A stretch of DNA of 64,000 nucleotides. It comes from CAZAMB01 sp964486335 (GTDB lineage Bacteria > Planctomycetota > Phycisphaerae > UBA1845). Where the stretch lies: contig CAZAMB010000008.1 in NCBI GenBank assembly GCA_964486335.1, positions 1 through 64,000 on the forward strand, read 5' to 3'. Shown here piece by piece: positions 26,419-34,709 of the stretch (position 1 is its first letter; every line of letters starts with the position of its first letter). The position numbers were made by a program, and so were the translations under genes. The notes below the pieces were generated by a model that saw only the letters and a program-made list of their open reading frames with translations, made no database searches and was not told where the DNA came from.

Positions 26419-27816
26419 ATGGTCGTCGGCGAGTTTACCCAGGAAACGGATTTGCTCATCATTGGCGGCGGACCGGGCGGCTATCACGCGGCCTTTCGCG
26501 CCGCGTCGCACGGCATTCAAACCACGATCGTCGAGTCGATGCCCGCGCTGGGCGGTGTTTGCCTGCATCGCGGCTGCATCCCATCGAAGACGTATCTCGC
26601 ACTGGCCGAAACGGTTCACGCCGCGCAAACCGCCACAGAGTTCGGCGTCGATTTCGGCAAGCCGAAGTTCGACATCGACAAGATTCGCGGTTGGAAGGAA
26701 CAGGTCGTCAAGAAGCTCTCCGGCGGGCTCGATCAACTCGCGAAGAAGCACAAAGTCGAACGCGTGACGGGCACGGCGAGATTCGAGGACGGCAAACACG
26801 TCGCCGTCAAGCATGACGGCGGAGCCAATTCGCACATCAAGTTCAAGCGCTGCATTATCGCCACCGGCTCCCGATCGATCGAACTCAAGGGCGTGCAAAT
26901 CGACTCGCCGCGCGTGCTGACGTCGCGAACCGCTCTCGATTTCAAGGACGTCCCCAAGACGTTGCTGGTCATCGGCGGCGGCTACATCGGCTTGGAACTC
27001 GGACAGGTGTTCGCGTCCTTCGGCTCCAAGGTAACCGTCGTCGAAATGCTGCCCGGCGTCATGCCTGGGGTTGATCGAGACCTCGCCCGGCCGCTGCTCA
27101 AGCGTCTCGACGAGCAGTTCGAGGCCATCTGCGTCGAGACTAAAGTGACGGCCATGAAGGAGGTCAAGGGTGCGATCGAGGTAACCTTTGATGGTAAGAA
27201 CAAACCGAAGTCGAACAGGTTCGACAAGGTGCTGGTGTCCGTCGGAAGAAGGCCCAATACGCAGGAACTTCAACTCGATAAGGCCGGTATCGCCGTTGAC
27301 GAACGCGGTTTCATCAAAGTGGATCGCGGTTTCCGCACGTCGGCACAGCGCATCTACGCCATCGGCGACGTCATCGGTAACCCCATGCTCGCCCACAAGG
27401 CGCTTCACGAGGGCGTCGTGCTTGCTGATCAACTTGCGGGCAAGGACGAGGTGTTCGAACCGCGAGCGATTCCCGCCGTCGTATTCACCGATCCGGCCAT
27501 CGCCTGGGCGGGCGTAACCGAGGACGAGGCCAAGCAGCGAAAGCTCGACATCGTTATTCGCAAAACCCCTTGGTCGGCGTCCGGCCGGGCCGTCTCCATC
27601 GGTCGCACCGACGGCGTGACCAAGCTGATTCTGGAAAAATCGTCGGGGCGCGTGCTCGGCGTCGGCATGACCGGTCCGCACGTTGGGGAAATGATCGCCG
27701 AGGCCGTGCTGGCGATCGAAATGGGCGCAACCGCTTACGACCTCGCCAAGACGATTCATCCACATCCCACTCTTTCGGAAACCGTCTGCGAATCGGCCGG
27801 ATTGCTCGGCGATTGA
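26419..27816 (+). CDS. lpdA: Dihydrolipoyl dehydrogenase (E3)
   Basis: A 465-residue flavoprotein disulfide reductase. It has an N-terminal FAD motif I-I-G-G-G-P-G-G, redox Cys48 and Cys53 in CLHRGC, a NAD motif V-I-G-G-G-Y-I-G-L-E-L-G, a second FAD motif I-Y-A-I-G-D-V and the C-terminal active-site H-P-H-P-T-L-S-E. This is the E3 subunit of the 2-oxoacid dehydrogenase and glycine cleavage complexes. No E1/E2 genes lie nearby. ATG 26419 follows a GAGGG element by 8 bases. A TTG five codons upstream is less likely. The CLHRGC in place of CLNxGC is a common variant. Confidence 0.93.
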   Translation: MVVGEFTQETDLLIIGGGPGGYHAAFRAASHGIQTTIVESMPALGGVCLHRGCIPSKTYLALAETVHAAQTATEFGVDFGKPKFDIDKIRGWKEQVVKKLSGGLDQLAKKHKVERVTGTARFEDGKHVAVKHDGGANSHIKFKRCIIATGSRSIELKGVQIDSPRVLTSRTALDFKDVPKTLLVIGGGYIGLELGQVFASFGSKVTVVEMLPGVMPGVDRDLARPLLKRLDEQFEAICVETKVTAMKEVKGAIEVTFDGKNKPKSNRFDKVLVSVGRRPNTQELQLDKAGIAVDERGFIKVDRGFRTSAQRIYAIGDVIGNPMLAHKALHEGVVLADQLAGKDEVFEPRAIPAVVFTDPAIAWAGVTEDEAKQRKLDIVIRKTPWSASGRAVSIGRTDGVTKLILEKSSGRVLGVGMTGPHVGEMIAEAVLAIEMGATAYDLAKTIHPHPTLSETVCESAGLLGD

Positions 27817-27860
27817 CGGAGTTTGGGCGGCAATCCGGCGGCATCGTGGTATCGTAGCGC

Positions 27861-29978
27861 ATGAAGCCCGATGAACAGTCGATGTCGCCACCTTGTCGTC
27901 CAACCGATTCGTCCCGATTCCGCAGTGACTGGATTGTCGCCGGTGTCGCGGTCGCATGCTTCATCAACACACTCCCCAACGATTTTTGTTTCGACGATCA
28001 ACCGATCGTCCAATTCAACGAACGAGTCACGGCCCCGCACCAGTGGCTGAACATCTGGACCACCGACTACTGGTCGCATTCGTCGTCGCAAGCCCCCCAC
28101 CGCGACTTGCTGTACCGACCGGTCACCGTCACGACACTCCGTGTCCTGTACATTCTCGGCGGCGGCCGGGCTTGGTTGTTCCATCTCGCCGGTCTGTTGT
28201 TGCACGCGCTGGCCGCGCTGCTCGTCACACGATTCGCACGCCGACTCGATTTGCCTGCGAAAACACCCTTGTTCGCCGGATTGTTGTTCGCCGTCCTTCC
28301 GATCCACACGGAAGTCGTGAACTCCGCCGTCGGCTTAGCGGACTTGCTCGTGACTTGTTGCACGCTGATCGCGTTGCTCTGTCACGATGTTGGGAATGTC
28401 AAACGAACTGCACATCGCGCCCTTCTGCTGAGGTTAGCGGTCATGATAGCGGTGTTTGCGGCCGCCGCGTCAAAAGAGAACGGACTTGCCGCCTTGCCGC
28501 TCATTGTTTTGTTCGATGCGACGCGGCACTGCATGCGAACAAGGGAGGAATCGAAAGGCCGGTGGATCAGTCGACGCAACATCGCGCGACTTTGTTACTT
28601 GGTCATTCCACTAATTGTCTATGCGGCCCTGCGGTACCACGCCCTATCGGGACAACTTTTCCAAGCGCCTCCGGCGACAAGGACAATCAATCAACTCGTG
28701 GACGCTTCATCCTGGCATCGTGCGCTCGGTGCGATGCAACTGTGGGGTATGTATTGGGCCTTGACGGTTTTCCCGAAAACGCTGTGCATCGAATACGCCA
28801 TCAACGCCGTTCGACTCGCCACGGACATCAACGACGCTCATGTCCTGTTCGGAGGAATGGTAGCGCTCATCCTTGCCTGGATCGGCATTGTAGCGTGGCA
28901 TCGTCGCGACGGGATCCTACTTTTTCTGATCACTTCCTTGCTCGTTTGTTATGCGCCGGGTTCCAACGTCCTGGTGCTGATGCGAGTTTTTTTTGCGGAG
29001 CGCATCTGGTACTTGCCCTCCGTTTTCGCTGTTTTGATAATAGCATGGGCCTGCAGCAATTCGTTGCATCGAAAGTCTTGGCAGGTGATGGCCGTCACGG
29101 TGCTGATCGCAATGACCGTTCGCTGCTGGATCCGAAACGCCGAGTGGCGTAGCAACGGAACGCTTTACGCCGCCGCTTATCGCGACCACCCTGAATCGGC
29201 ACAAGCGCTCCACCTGTTCGGTCAATGGAATGTACGGCACGGCGACTTCGACAAGGGCGTCGAATTGCTCCGACGATCGTTGACGATTGATGTCGGATTC
29301 ACGGACGCCCATCGCACGCTCGGAGAGGCGTTCGCCTCACGGGGTCATTGGGACGAAGCCATTTCTCATCTGCGCGTGGCCGATATGCAAGTGCCTAACC
29401 ACGGACCCACTCGTTCGGCTTTGGCGACGGCGACCCGAGCGAAACTCGATGCCGGCGCGGACGATCAATTGCTTCGGCTGCGAAGGATCGCCCTAGGCAA
29501 CCCGGAGAGTCTTGATGCGCATCTGGCCGTCGCGCGCGCGTTGCGTGAACTTGGGATGACCGAGGAAGCATTGACGCAATTGAAGGAATCAGAGCAGAAG
29601 TTCGATGCGCGCATCGAATGGCATACAGAGCTTGCTGTCACGCTTGTTTACTTGAACCGGATTGACGATGCGATTCAACATTATCGAAAAGCGGTCGAAT
29701 TGTCGCCGCAATCTCTGCAACCGATGGTGGAACTCGCCATGCTTCTGATCGAACGTCGAGCCGCGGGCGACCGCACCGAGGCCAGGGCACTGGCCGAGCG
29801 AGCCAACGCGATCTCGTCGAACGACCCCGGCGTGCTCGTCTGCCGGGCCGAGCTGGAAGCGGCCGACGGAAATTCACCTGAGGCGGTCCGACTTTATGAA
29901 CTGGCTATCGAGGCTCTCCCGCCGTCCGACCCCCGACGCGCCATTTTTCAGGAACGGATCATAACGCTTGGGCGATGA
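27861..29978 (+). CDS. TMTC-like membrane protein with TPR repeats
   Basis: A 705-residue protein. About ten membrane helices fill residues 25-425. The first extracytoplasmic loop carries F-C-F-D-D-Q-P-I-V-Q and Y-R-P-V-T-V, and there is a downstream L-P-I-H-T-E-V-V motif and A-D-L-L, which together resemble the GT-C fold O-mannosyltransferases of the TMTC (DUF1736) family. The C-terminal 260 residues are TPR repeats (for example A-L-H-L-F-G-Q-W-N-V-R-H-G-D-F-D-K-G-V-E-L-L). TMTC-type enzymes glycosylate exported proteins using lipid-linked sugar. Substrate and activity here are inference. It is convergent with pckA. Confidence 0.75.
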   Translation: MKPDEQSMSPPCRPTDSSRFRSDWIVAGVAVACFINTLPNDFCFDDQPIVQFNERVTAPHQWLNIWTTDYWSHSSSQAPHRDLLYRPVTVTTLRVLYILGGGRAWLFHLAGLLLHALAALLVTRFARRLDLPAKTPLFAGLLFAVLPIHTEVVNSAVGLADLLVTCCTLIALLCHDVGNVKRTAHRALLLRLAVMIAVFAAAASKENGLAALPLIVLFDATRHCMRTREESKGRWISRRNIARLCYLVIPLIVYAALRYHALSGQLFQAPPATRTINQLVDASSWHRALGAMQLWGMYWALTVFPKTLCIEYAINAVRLATDINDAHVLFGGMVALILAWIGIVAWHRRDGILLFLITSLLVCYAPGSNVLVLMRVFFAERIWYLPSVFAVLIIAWACSNSLHRKSWQVMAVTVLIAMTVRCWIRNAEWRSNGTLYAAAYRDHPESAQALHLFGQWNVRHGDFDKGVELLRRSLTIDVGFTDAHRTLGEAFASRGHWDEAISHLRVADMQVPNHGPTRSALATATRAKLDAGADDQLLRLRRIALGNPESLDAHLAVARALRELGMTEEALTQLKESEQKFDARIEWHTELAVTLVYLNRIDDAIQHYRKAVELSPQSLQPMVELAMLLIERRAAGDRTEARALAERANAISSNDPGVLVCRAELEAADGNSPEAVRLYELAIEALPPSDPRRAIFQERIITLGR

Positions 29979-30038
29979 CGACGGCCGCCGGCTCTCAGAT
30001 CGAATTCAGGCCGACTGCTTCATTGGCATCGGAGTGCG

Positions 30039-31643
30039 TCAGGAAACAGCAATGGCATGCGGTCCGGCCTGCGAAACGGAGGCGGACAGATTCTCAAATC
30101 TGCGGATGTTCGCGGCAAAAAGACCGGCAACGTGTGCAGCTTTGTCGTCATAGGCGCTTTTGTCGGACCATGTTTGTCGCGGCATCAGGATTTCCGCGGG
30201 CACATCCGGGCAATTCCTGGGAATCGACAGTCCAAACGCCGGATCGGCGGCAAACGGCGCGTCCTTCAAACGACCGTCGAGCACCGCACGCACGATAGAC
30301 CGTGTATGCCGAAGCGACATGCGACGACCGACGCCCGCTCCGCCCCCCGTCCAGCCTGTGTTGACCAGCCAGCAGGACGCCCGATGCTTGTTGAGTTTCT
30401 CGCCCAGCAGTTCCGCATAACGGGAAGGCGGAAGCGGAATGAACGGCGCTCCGAAACAAGCACTGAACGTCGCTTGCGGTTCGGTCACTCCGGCTTCGGT
30501 TCCTGCAATCTTCGCCGTGTAGCCGGAAAGAAAATGGTACATTGCCTGATCGGCGTTCAATCGGGCAACGGGAGGAAGCACACCGAAAGCGTCGCAAGTG
30601 AGAAAAACGACGTTGCTGGGGTGGCCTGCGACGCTGGGGATCACCGCGTTTTGAATATGGTCCAGCGGATAGGCCGCCCGTGTGTTCTCTGTGCGTTGAT
30701 CGGAAGCATAATCAATGGAGCGACGGGCGGGGTCCGTCACGACGTTTTCAAGCACCGCTCCGAACCGAATGGCATCGAAAATCTGCGGCTCATTGTCCCG
30801 CGTCAATCCGATGCACTTGGCGTAGCAACCGCCCTCGACGTTAAAGACGCCGCGATCATTCCAGCCGTGTTCATCGTCGCCGATGAGCCGGCGCTCCGGG
30901 TCCGCGGACAAGGTGGTTTTCCCCGTACCGCTTAGACCAAAAAACAGCGCCACGTCGCCACCGCGGCCGACGTTGGCCGAGCAATGCATGCTCAGCACGC
31001 CGCTCGCGGGAAGCAAATAGTTCATGATCGTGAAGATGCTCTTTTTGATCTCTCCCGCATAGGCCGTTCCGCCGATCAGCACGAGACGTTTCGTCATGTT
31101 GACGACGATGAAAGTCTCTGATCGTGTGCCGTGACGCTTTGGTTCAGCTTTGCACGAAGGTAAATCAATCACCGTGAACTTCGGTTCCGGCGCGGCACCG
31201 TTTTCGGTCGGTTGAATAAAGAGCTGAGAGGCAAAGAGGTTGTGCCAGGCGAATTCCGTGATCACGCGGATTGGAATACGCGACCGGTCGTCGGCGCCGG
31301 CAAACATGTCGCGGACGTAGAGCCGTCGCCCTTCGCAATGATCGATGACGGTTCGATGCAGCGCATCGAAATGTTCGACGGAAATCGGCCGGTTGATTTT
31401 TCCCCAGTCGACCGTGTCGTGGGTCAGCGTATCTTGAACGAAGAACTTGTCGTTGGGCGATCGACCTGTGTGTGAACCGGTGGAACACACCAACGCTCCG
31501 TTATTCGCCACCATGCCCTCGCCGCCGCGAATCGCGTGCTCATAGAGTTCTGCGGCGGAAAGGTTCCAGTACACGTCTCCGGCATTGGTCAGACCATGTT
31601 GTTCGATTCCGGCCAAGCAGGGGTTGATTCCGAGATTCTTCAC
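30039..31643 (-). CDS. pckA: Phosphoenolpyruvate carboxykinase (ATP)
   Basis: A 534-residue enzyme converting oxaloacetate and ATP to phosphoenolpyruvate, the entry step of gluconeogenesis. The kinase-1a P-loop G-L-S-G-T-G-K-T-T (Lys242), the kinase-2 L-I-G-D-D-E-H-G-W and the signature T-G-R-S-P-N-D-K-F near the N-terminus are all present. Length matches the ATP-dependent bacterial enzyme (about 530-540). It is transcribed toward the TMTC-like gene and divergently from the aldehyde dehydrogenase, with a 298-bp intergenic region that must hold both promoters. Confidence 0.96.
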   Translation of the reverse strand: MKNLGINPCLAGIEQHGLTNAGDVYWNLSAAELYEHAIRGGEGMVANNGALVCSTGSHTGRSPNDKFFVQDTLTHDTVDWGKINRPISVEHFDALHRTVIDHCEGRRLYVRDMFAGADDRSRIPIRVITEFAWHNLFASQLFIQPTENGAAPEPKFTVIDLPSCKAEPKRHGTRSETFIVVNMTKRLVLIGGTAYAGEIKKSIFTIMNYLLPASGVLSMHCSANVGRGGDVALFFGLSGTGKTTLSADPERRLIGDDEHGWNDRGVFNVEGGCYAKCIGLTRDNEPQIFDAIRFGAVLENVVTDPARRSIDYASDQRTENTRAAYPLDHIQNAVIPSVAGHPSNVVFLTCDAFGVLPPVARLNADQAMYHFLSGYTAKIAGTEAGVTEPQATFSACFGAPFIPLPPSRYAELLGEKLNKHRASCWLVNTGWTGGGAGVGRRMSLRHTRSIVRAVLDGRLKDAPFAADPAFGLSIPRNCPDVPAEILMPRQTWSDKSAYDDKAAHVAGLFAANIRRFENLSASVSQAGPHAIAVS

Positions 31644-31941
31644 TGCGCCGTGTCCTCCGCGGCACCCGGCTTGAGACTAGACTCCGGGAAAAGCCCAAAG
31701 GAGCAAGTGTACCGGGGAGAACTCAACGAGCAACCCTGCGCCTGTGAAAGCCGGCGAACGGCGACGGATACTCGCTTGCAACGCCCCTGGTTGTTATGCG
31801 GAAAATCCCCCAACTCGGCCAGCTTCCCCGAGTGCTTTGTAGTAATTGACCGAATCCGGAAGGCCGCTACCTTAAGTCTTCAGCCTGAAGAGCTGGTCCC
31901 CTGGGGAATCGATCCGATCCGAATGGGACGTGGAGGATATC

Positions 31942-33462
31942 ATGCAAGATCTGTTGCGCAAGTTGGGTCTGGAATCATCAAACCCCGGCGGGTTCTGCGG
32001 CGAATGGCTGGGCAGCGGTGAAAAGCTGATTTCGACGTCGCCGATTGATGGAACTTCCCTTGGCTCGGTTACGCAGTTGACCGAGTCAGAATATGAGCGT
32101 GTGGCCAGTCAAGCGCACAAAGCGTTTCTTCAATGGCGTTCCACTCCGGCCCCAGTGCGCGGTGAAACGGTCCGGCAACTGGGCAATGCCCTGCGCGAGG
32201 TCAAAGCGGAGCTTGGCGCGCTGGTCACGCTCGAAATGGGGAAAATCAAGGCCGAGGGCGAAGGCGAAGTTCAGGAGATGATCGACATCTGCGACTTCGC
32301 CACCGGACTGTCGAGGCAATTGTACGGGCTTTCGATGCACTCCGAGCGGCCCGGGCATCGAATGTTCGAGCAGTGGCATCCGCTCGGCGTGGTCGGCGTC
32401 ATTTCCGCGTTCAATTTTCCCGTGGCTGTATGGGCGTGGAATTCCGCGCTGGCCGCGGTTTGCGGCGACGCGACGCTCTGGAAGCCTTCTTCGCAAACAC
32501 CGCTTTGCGCGGTTGCGTGTACGAAAATCGCCGAGCGAGTCTGCAAGGCCACCGGTGTTGATCCGGCGATTTTCAGTTTGGCCATCGGCAAGGGGAGCAT
32601 TGTCGGAGAAAAGTTGATCAACGATCCGCGAATTCCGCTCGTTTCGGCCACGGGAAGCTGCAAAATGGGGTATCGCGTCGGCGAGGTCGTGGGCAAGCGG
32701 CTTGGTCGCACGATTCTGGAGCTAGGCGGGAATAACGCCATCGTGGTGACGCCCGACGCGGATATGAAACTCGCGCTGCGAGCAATTCTGTTCGGAGCGG
32801 TCGGAACGGCGGGCCAGCGGTGCACCTCCACGCGCCGAATCATCGTCCACGAATCGCTTCGCGCTACGCTGATCGAGCAACTCATCGCAGCGTACAAGCA
32901 GATCAACATCGGCAATCCGATGGATTCGGGAACGCTCATGGGTCCGCTCATCGATACCAAGGCGGTCGAGACCATGCTCAAGGCCGTCAAGAGCATCAAG
33001 GACGAAGGCGGCGAAGTCCTGTACGGCGGGCAAAAACTGGAAGGAAGCAAATACCCCGGCGGCTGCTACGTTTCGCCATGCATTGCGTCGGCTCGCAACG
33101 ATTTCCGGATCGTTCAGGAGGAAACGTTTGCTCCGATTCTCTACATCATCGGGTACAAGACCTTCGACGAGGCGATCTCGCTGCACAATGGCGTGCCGCA
33201 GGGCCTGAGTTCGGCCATCTTCACGAAGAATCTGCTGGAGGCTGAGCGGTTTCTGGCGGCGGCGGGTAGCGATTGCGGCATCGCCAACGTCAACATCGGC
33301 ACGAGCGGCGCGGAGATCGGCGGTGCCTTCGGCGGCGAAAAGGAAACCGGCGGCGGCCGCGAATCCGGCTCCGATTCCTGGAAGGCCTACATGCGCCGCC
33401 AGACCAACACGATCAACTACACTACCGACCTGCCGCTGGCCCAGGGGATCAGGTTTGGTTGA
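31942..33462 (+). CDS. ALDH7-type aldehyde dehydrogenase (aminoadipate-semialdehyde type)
   Basis: A 506-residue NAD-dependent aldehyde dehydrogenase. The family motif around G-L-S-M-H-S-E-R-P-G-H-R-M and W-H-P-L-G-V-V-G-V-I-S-A-F-N-F-P-V-A-V-W-A-W-N points to ALDH7 (antiquitin, L-piperidine-6-carboxylate dehydrogenase). The general base Glu lies in L-E-L-G-G-N-N, and catalytic Cys294 is in G-Q-R-C-T-S-T-R-R. ATG 31942 has GGAGG (31932-31936) five bases upstream, deciding the start against a GTG four codons earlier. A role in lysine/pipecolate breakdown is what the subfamily does elsewhere. No other lysine-degradation gene is adjacent. Confidence 0.9.
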   Translation: MQDLLRKLGLESSNPGGFCGEWLGSGEKLISTSPIDGTSLGSVTQLTESEYERVASQAHKAFLQWRSTPAPVRGETVRQLGNALREVKAELGALVTLEMGKIKAEGEGEVQEMIDICDFATGLSRQLYGLSMHSERPGHRMFEQWHPLGVVGVISAFNFPVAVWAWNSALAAVCGDATLWKPSSQTPLCAVACTKIAERVCKATGVDPAIFSLAIGKGSIVGEKLINDPRIPLVSATGSCKMGYRVGEVVGKRLGRTILELGGNNAIVVTPDADMKLALRAILFGAVGTAGQRCTSTRRIIVHESLRATLIEQLIAAYKQINIGNPMDSGTLMGPLIDTKAVETMLKAVKSIKDEGGEVLYGGQKLEGSKYPGGCYVSPCIASARNDFRIVQEETFAPILYIIGYKTFDEAISLHNGVPQGLSSAIFTKNLLEAERFLAAAGSDCGIANVNIGTSGAEIGGAFGGEKETGGGRESGSDSWKAYMRRQTNTINYTTDLPLAQGIRFG

Positions 33463-33482
33463 ATTTCTTCCAGAGGAAACTG

Positions 33483-34367
33483 ATGCAGGAAAATCATCGT
33501 GTGGTGGAGAAAATCGTCGCAAGGCTCAATGAGAGTGGTCGAGCCGATCTTGTCGAGCGCTTGAACAAGGAACTGCAGGGTTCCCTTCGCTTGGTTACTG
33601 AACGAGCATCATTGGAGAGTTTATCCATTGGACAATCTAGGATCGGCGGCTTCCCGGATTTGCCACCGACTGTGAAATGGCCAGCGAGGAATGGTCGTCC
33701 CCTTTCGTTCCTCGCACAAATCAATCTTTTTGAAGCCGCAGGCAATGTCGAGAACTGCGGGTTGCCAAATTCCGGCGGGATTGCGTTGTTTTTCGACAAC
33801 GATGAACAGCCCTGGGGATTTGATCCCAAAGACGCCGACGCATGGAAAGTCATCTATTGTCCTTCCGATACGGATCTCGTTCGCGTTGACCCGCCGAAAT
33901 CACCGCTTTCTAAAGTTCATTCCTTTGATTGCTGCAAGGTTTCGTTTGTTCTCGAGGACACCCATCCCGGACCCGGATTGGCAGATAGAATATCGATGGA
34001 ATTGGCAGACGAAGACGAGGAACGGCTTTGTGAGATCGAAGACGAGGTTCTCGGCGAAGAGGGAATGAGAGTTCTTCATCGACTGTACGGGTATCCGGAT
34101 CAGGTCCAAGGTGGAATGGAATATATTTGTCAGGCAGCTTCACACGGAATCTACTGCGGCACACCGGGTTGGGATCGGGATTCGCGGTGTTCCAAGGTAT
34201 TCAGTGAGGAAAACTGCTTGGATTGGATACTTCTTCTTCAACTGGATTCGGATGAAAATCCGGGCATGATGTGGGGAGATTGTGGTCGCTTATATGTTTG
34301 GGTGCCGGAAGCGGATCTTCTTCAGTTGAACTTCGACCGGGCGTGGGTCTGCCTGGAGTGCTATTGA
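33483..34367 (+). CDS. DUF1963 (YwqG-like) protein
   Basis: A 294-residue cytoplasmic protein. The pattern S-R-I-G-G-F-P-D-L-P-P-T-V-K-W-P followed by P-L-S-F-L-A-Q-I-N-L-F-E and then G-I-A-L-F-F-D-N is the hallmark of DUF1963, and the C-terminal W-I-L-L-L-Q-L-D-S-D...M-W-G-D-C-G-R-L-Y-V-W-V closes the domain. Function is unknown. ATG 33483 has an AGAGGA element about 7 bases upstream and follows the ALDH stop by 20 bases, so it is probably co-transcribed with that gene. It is somewhat AT-richer and has more Cys than its neighbours. Confidence 0.85.
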   Translation: MQENHRVVEKIVARLNESGRADLVERLNKELQGSLRLVTERASLESLSIGQSRIGGFPDLPPTVKWPARNGRPLSFLAQINLFEAAGNVENCGLPNSGGIALFFDNDEQPWGFDPKDADAWKVIYCPSDTDLVRVDPPKSPLSKVHSFDCCKVSFVLEDTHPGPGLADRISMELADEDEERLCEIEDEVLGEEGMRVLHRLYGYPDQVQGGMEYICQAASHGIYCGTPGWDRDSRCSKVFSEENCLDWILLLQLDSDENPGMMWGDCGRLYVWVPEADLLQLNFDRAWVCLECY

Positions 34368-34709
34368 TCCGTCCACCCCAGCCGTACTCGCTCAATTCAG
34401 GATTGCAAAGGGAACCTCGGACTCCCACCCAATCCAGTGCAACCCATTCGAAGCGGCCTTCCGTTGCGAGCGAAAACGATTCCTTTGCGTAGAAAAAGCC
34501 CTTTCTTGTTAATGAGCACTCCTGGACCGATGCAAGTCCGGGTGAGGTCGCTGCCAATAATAGTCATTGCTTTGGGCCGTTTTTCATTGCGAAAAGGGTC
34601 GGAAAACAGTAAACTAGAGCATCTCTTGTTGCACCAAAATCGAATCTCGGGCGAGAATCTGTCGCGCGGGACCGGGTCGCCCACTAACGCCGAGTCAGGA
34701 GAATACTGG
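34368..34709. other. Intergenic region before the metalloprotease
   Basis: A 342-bp stretch without a convincing gene. An open frame in the protease frame crosses it but has no signal peptide, RBS or domain. No repeat was noticed. It presumably holds the protease promoter, which was not identified. Confidence 0.5.

Noticed and set aside
26395..27957. 520-codon open frame opposite lpdA
   Set aside because: Wholly antisense to a complete E3 gene; Arg/Asp/His-rich shadow typical of GC-rich DNA, without domains or an RBS.
31198..31240. Minus-strand TGGCAC followed by TTTGC as a second sigma-54 site
   Set aside because: Spacing is two bases too long and it lies inside pckA.
34437..34709. N-terminal extension of the metalloprotease
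   Set aside because: The signal peptide and RBS are at 34710; the extension lacks both.
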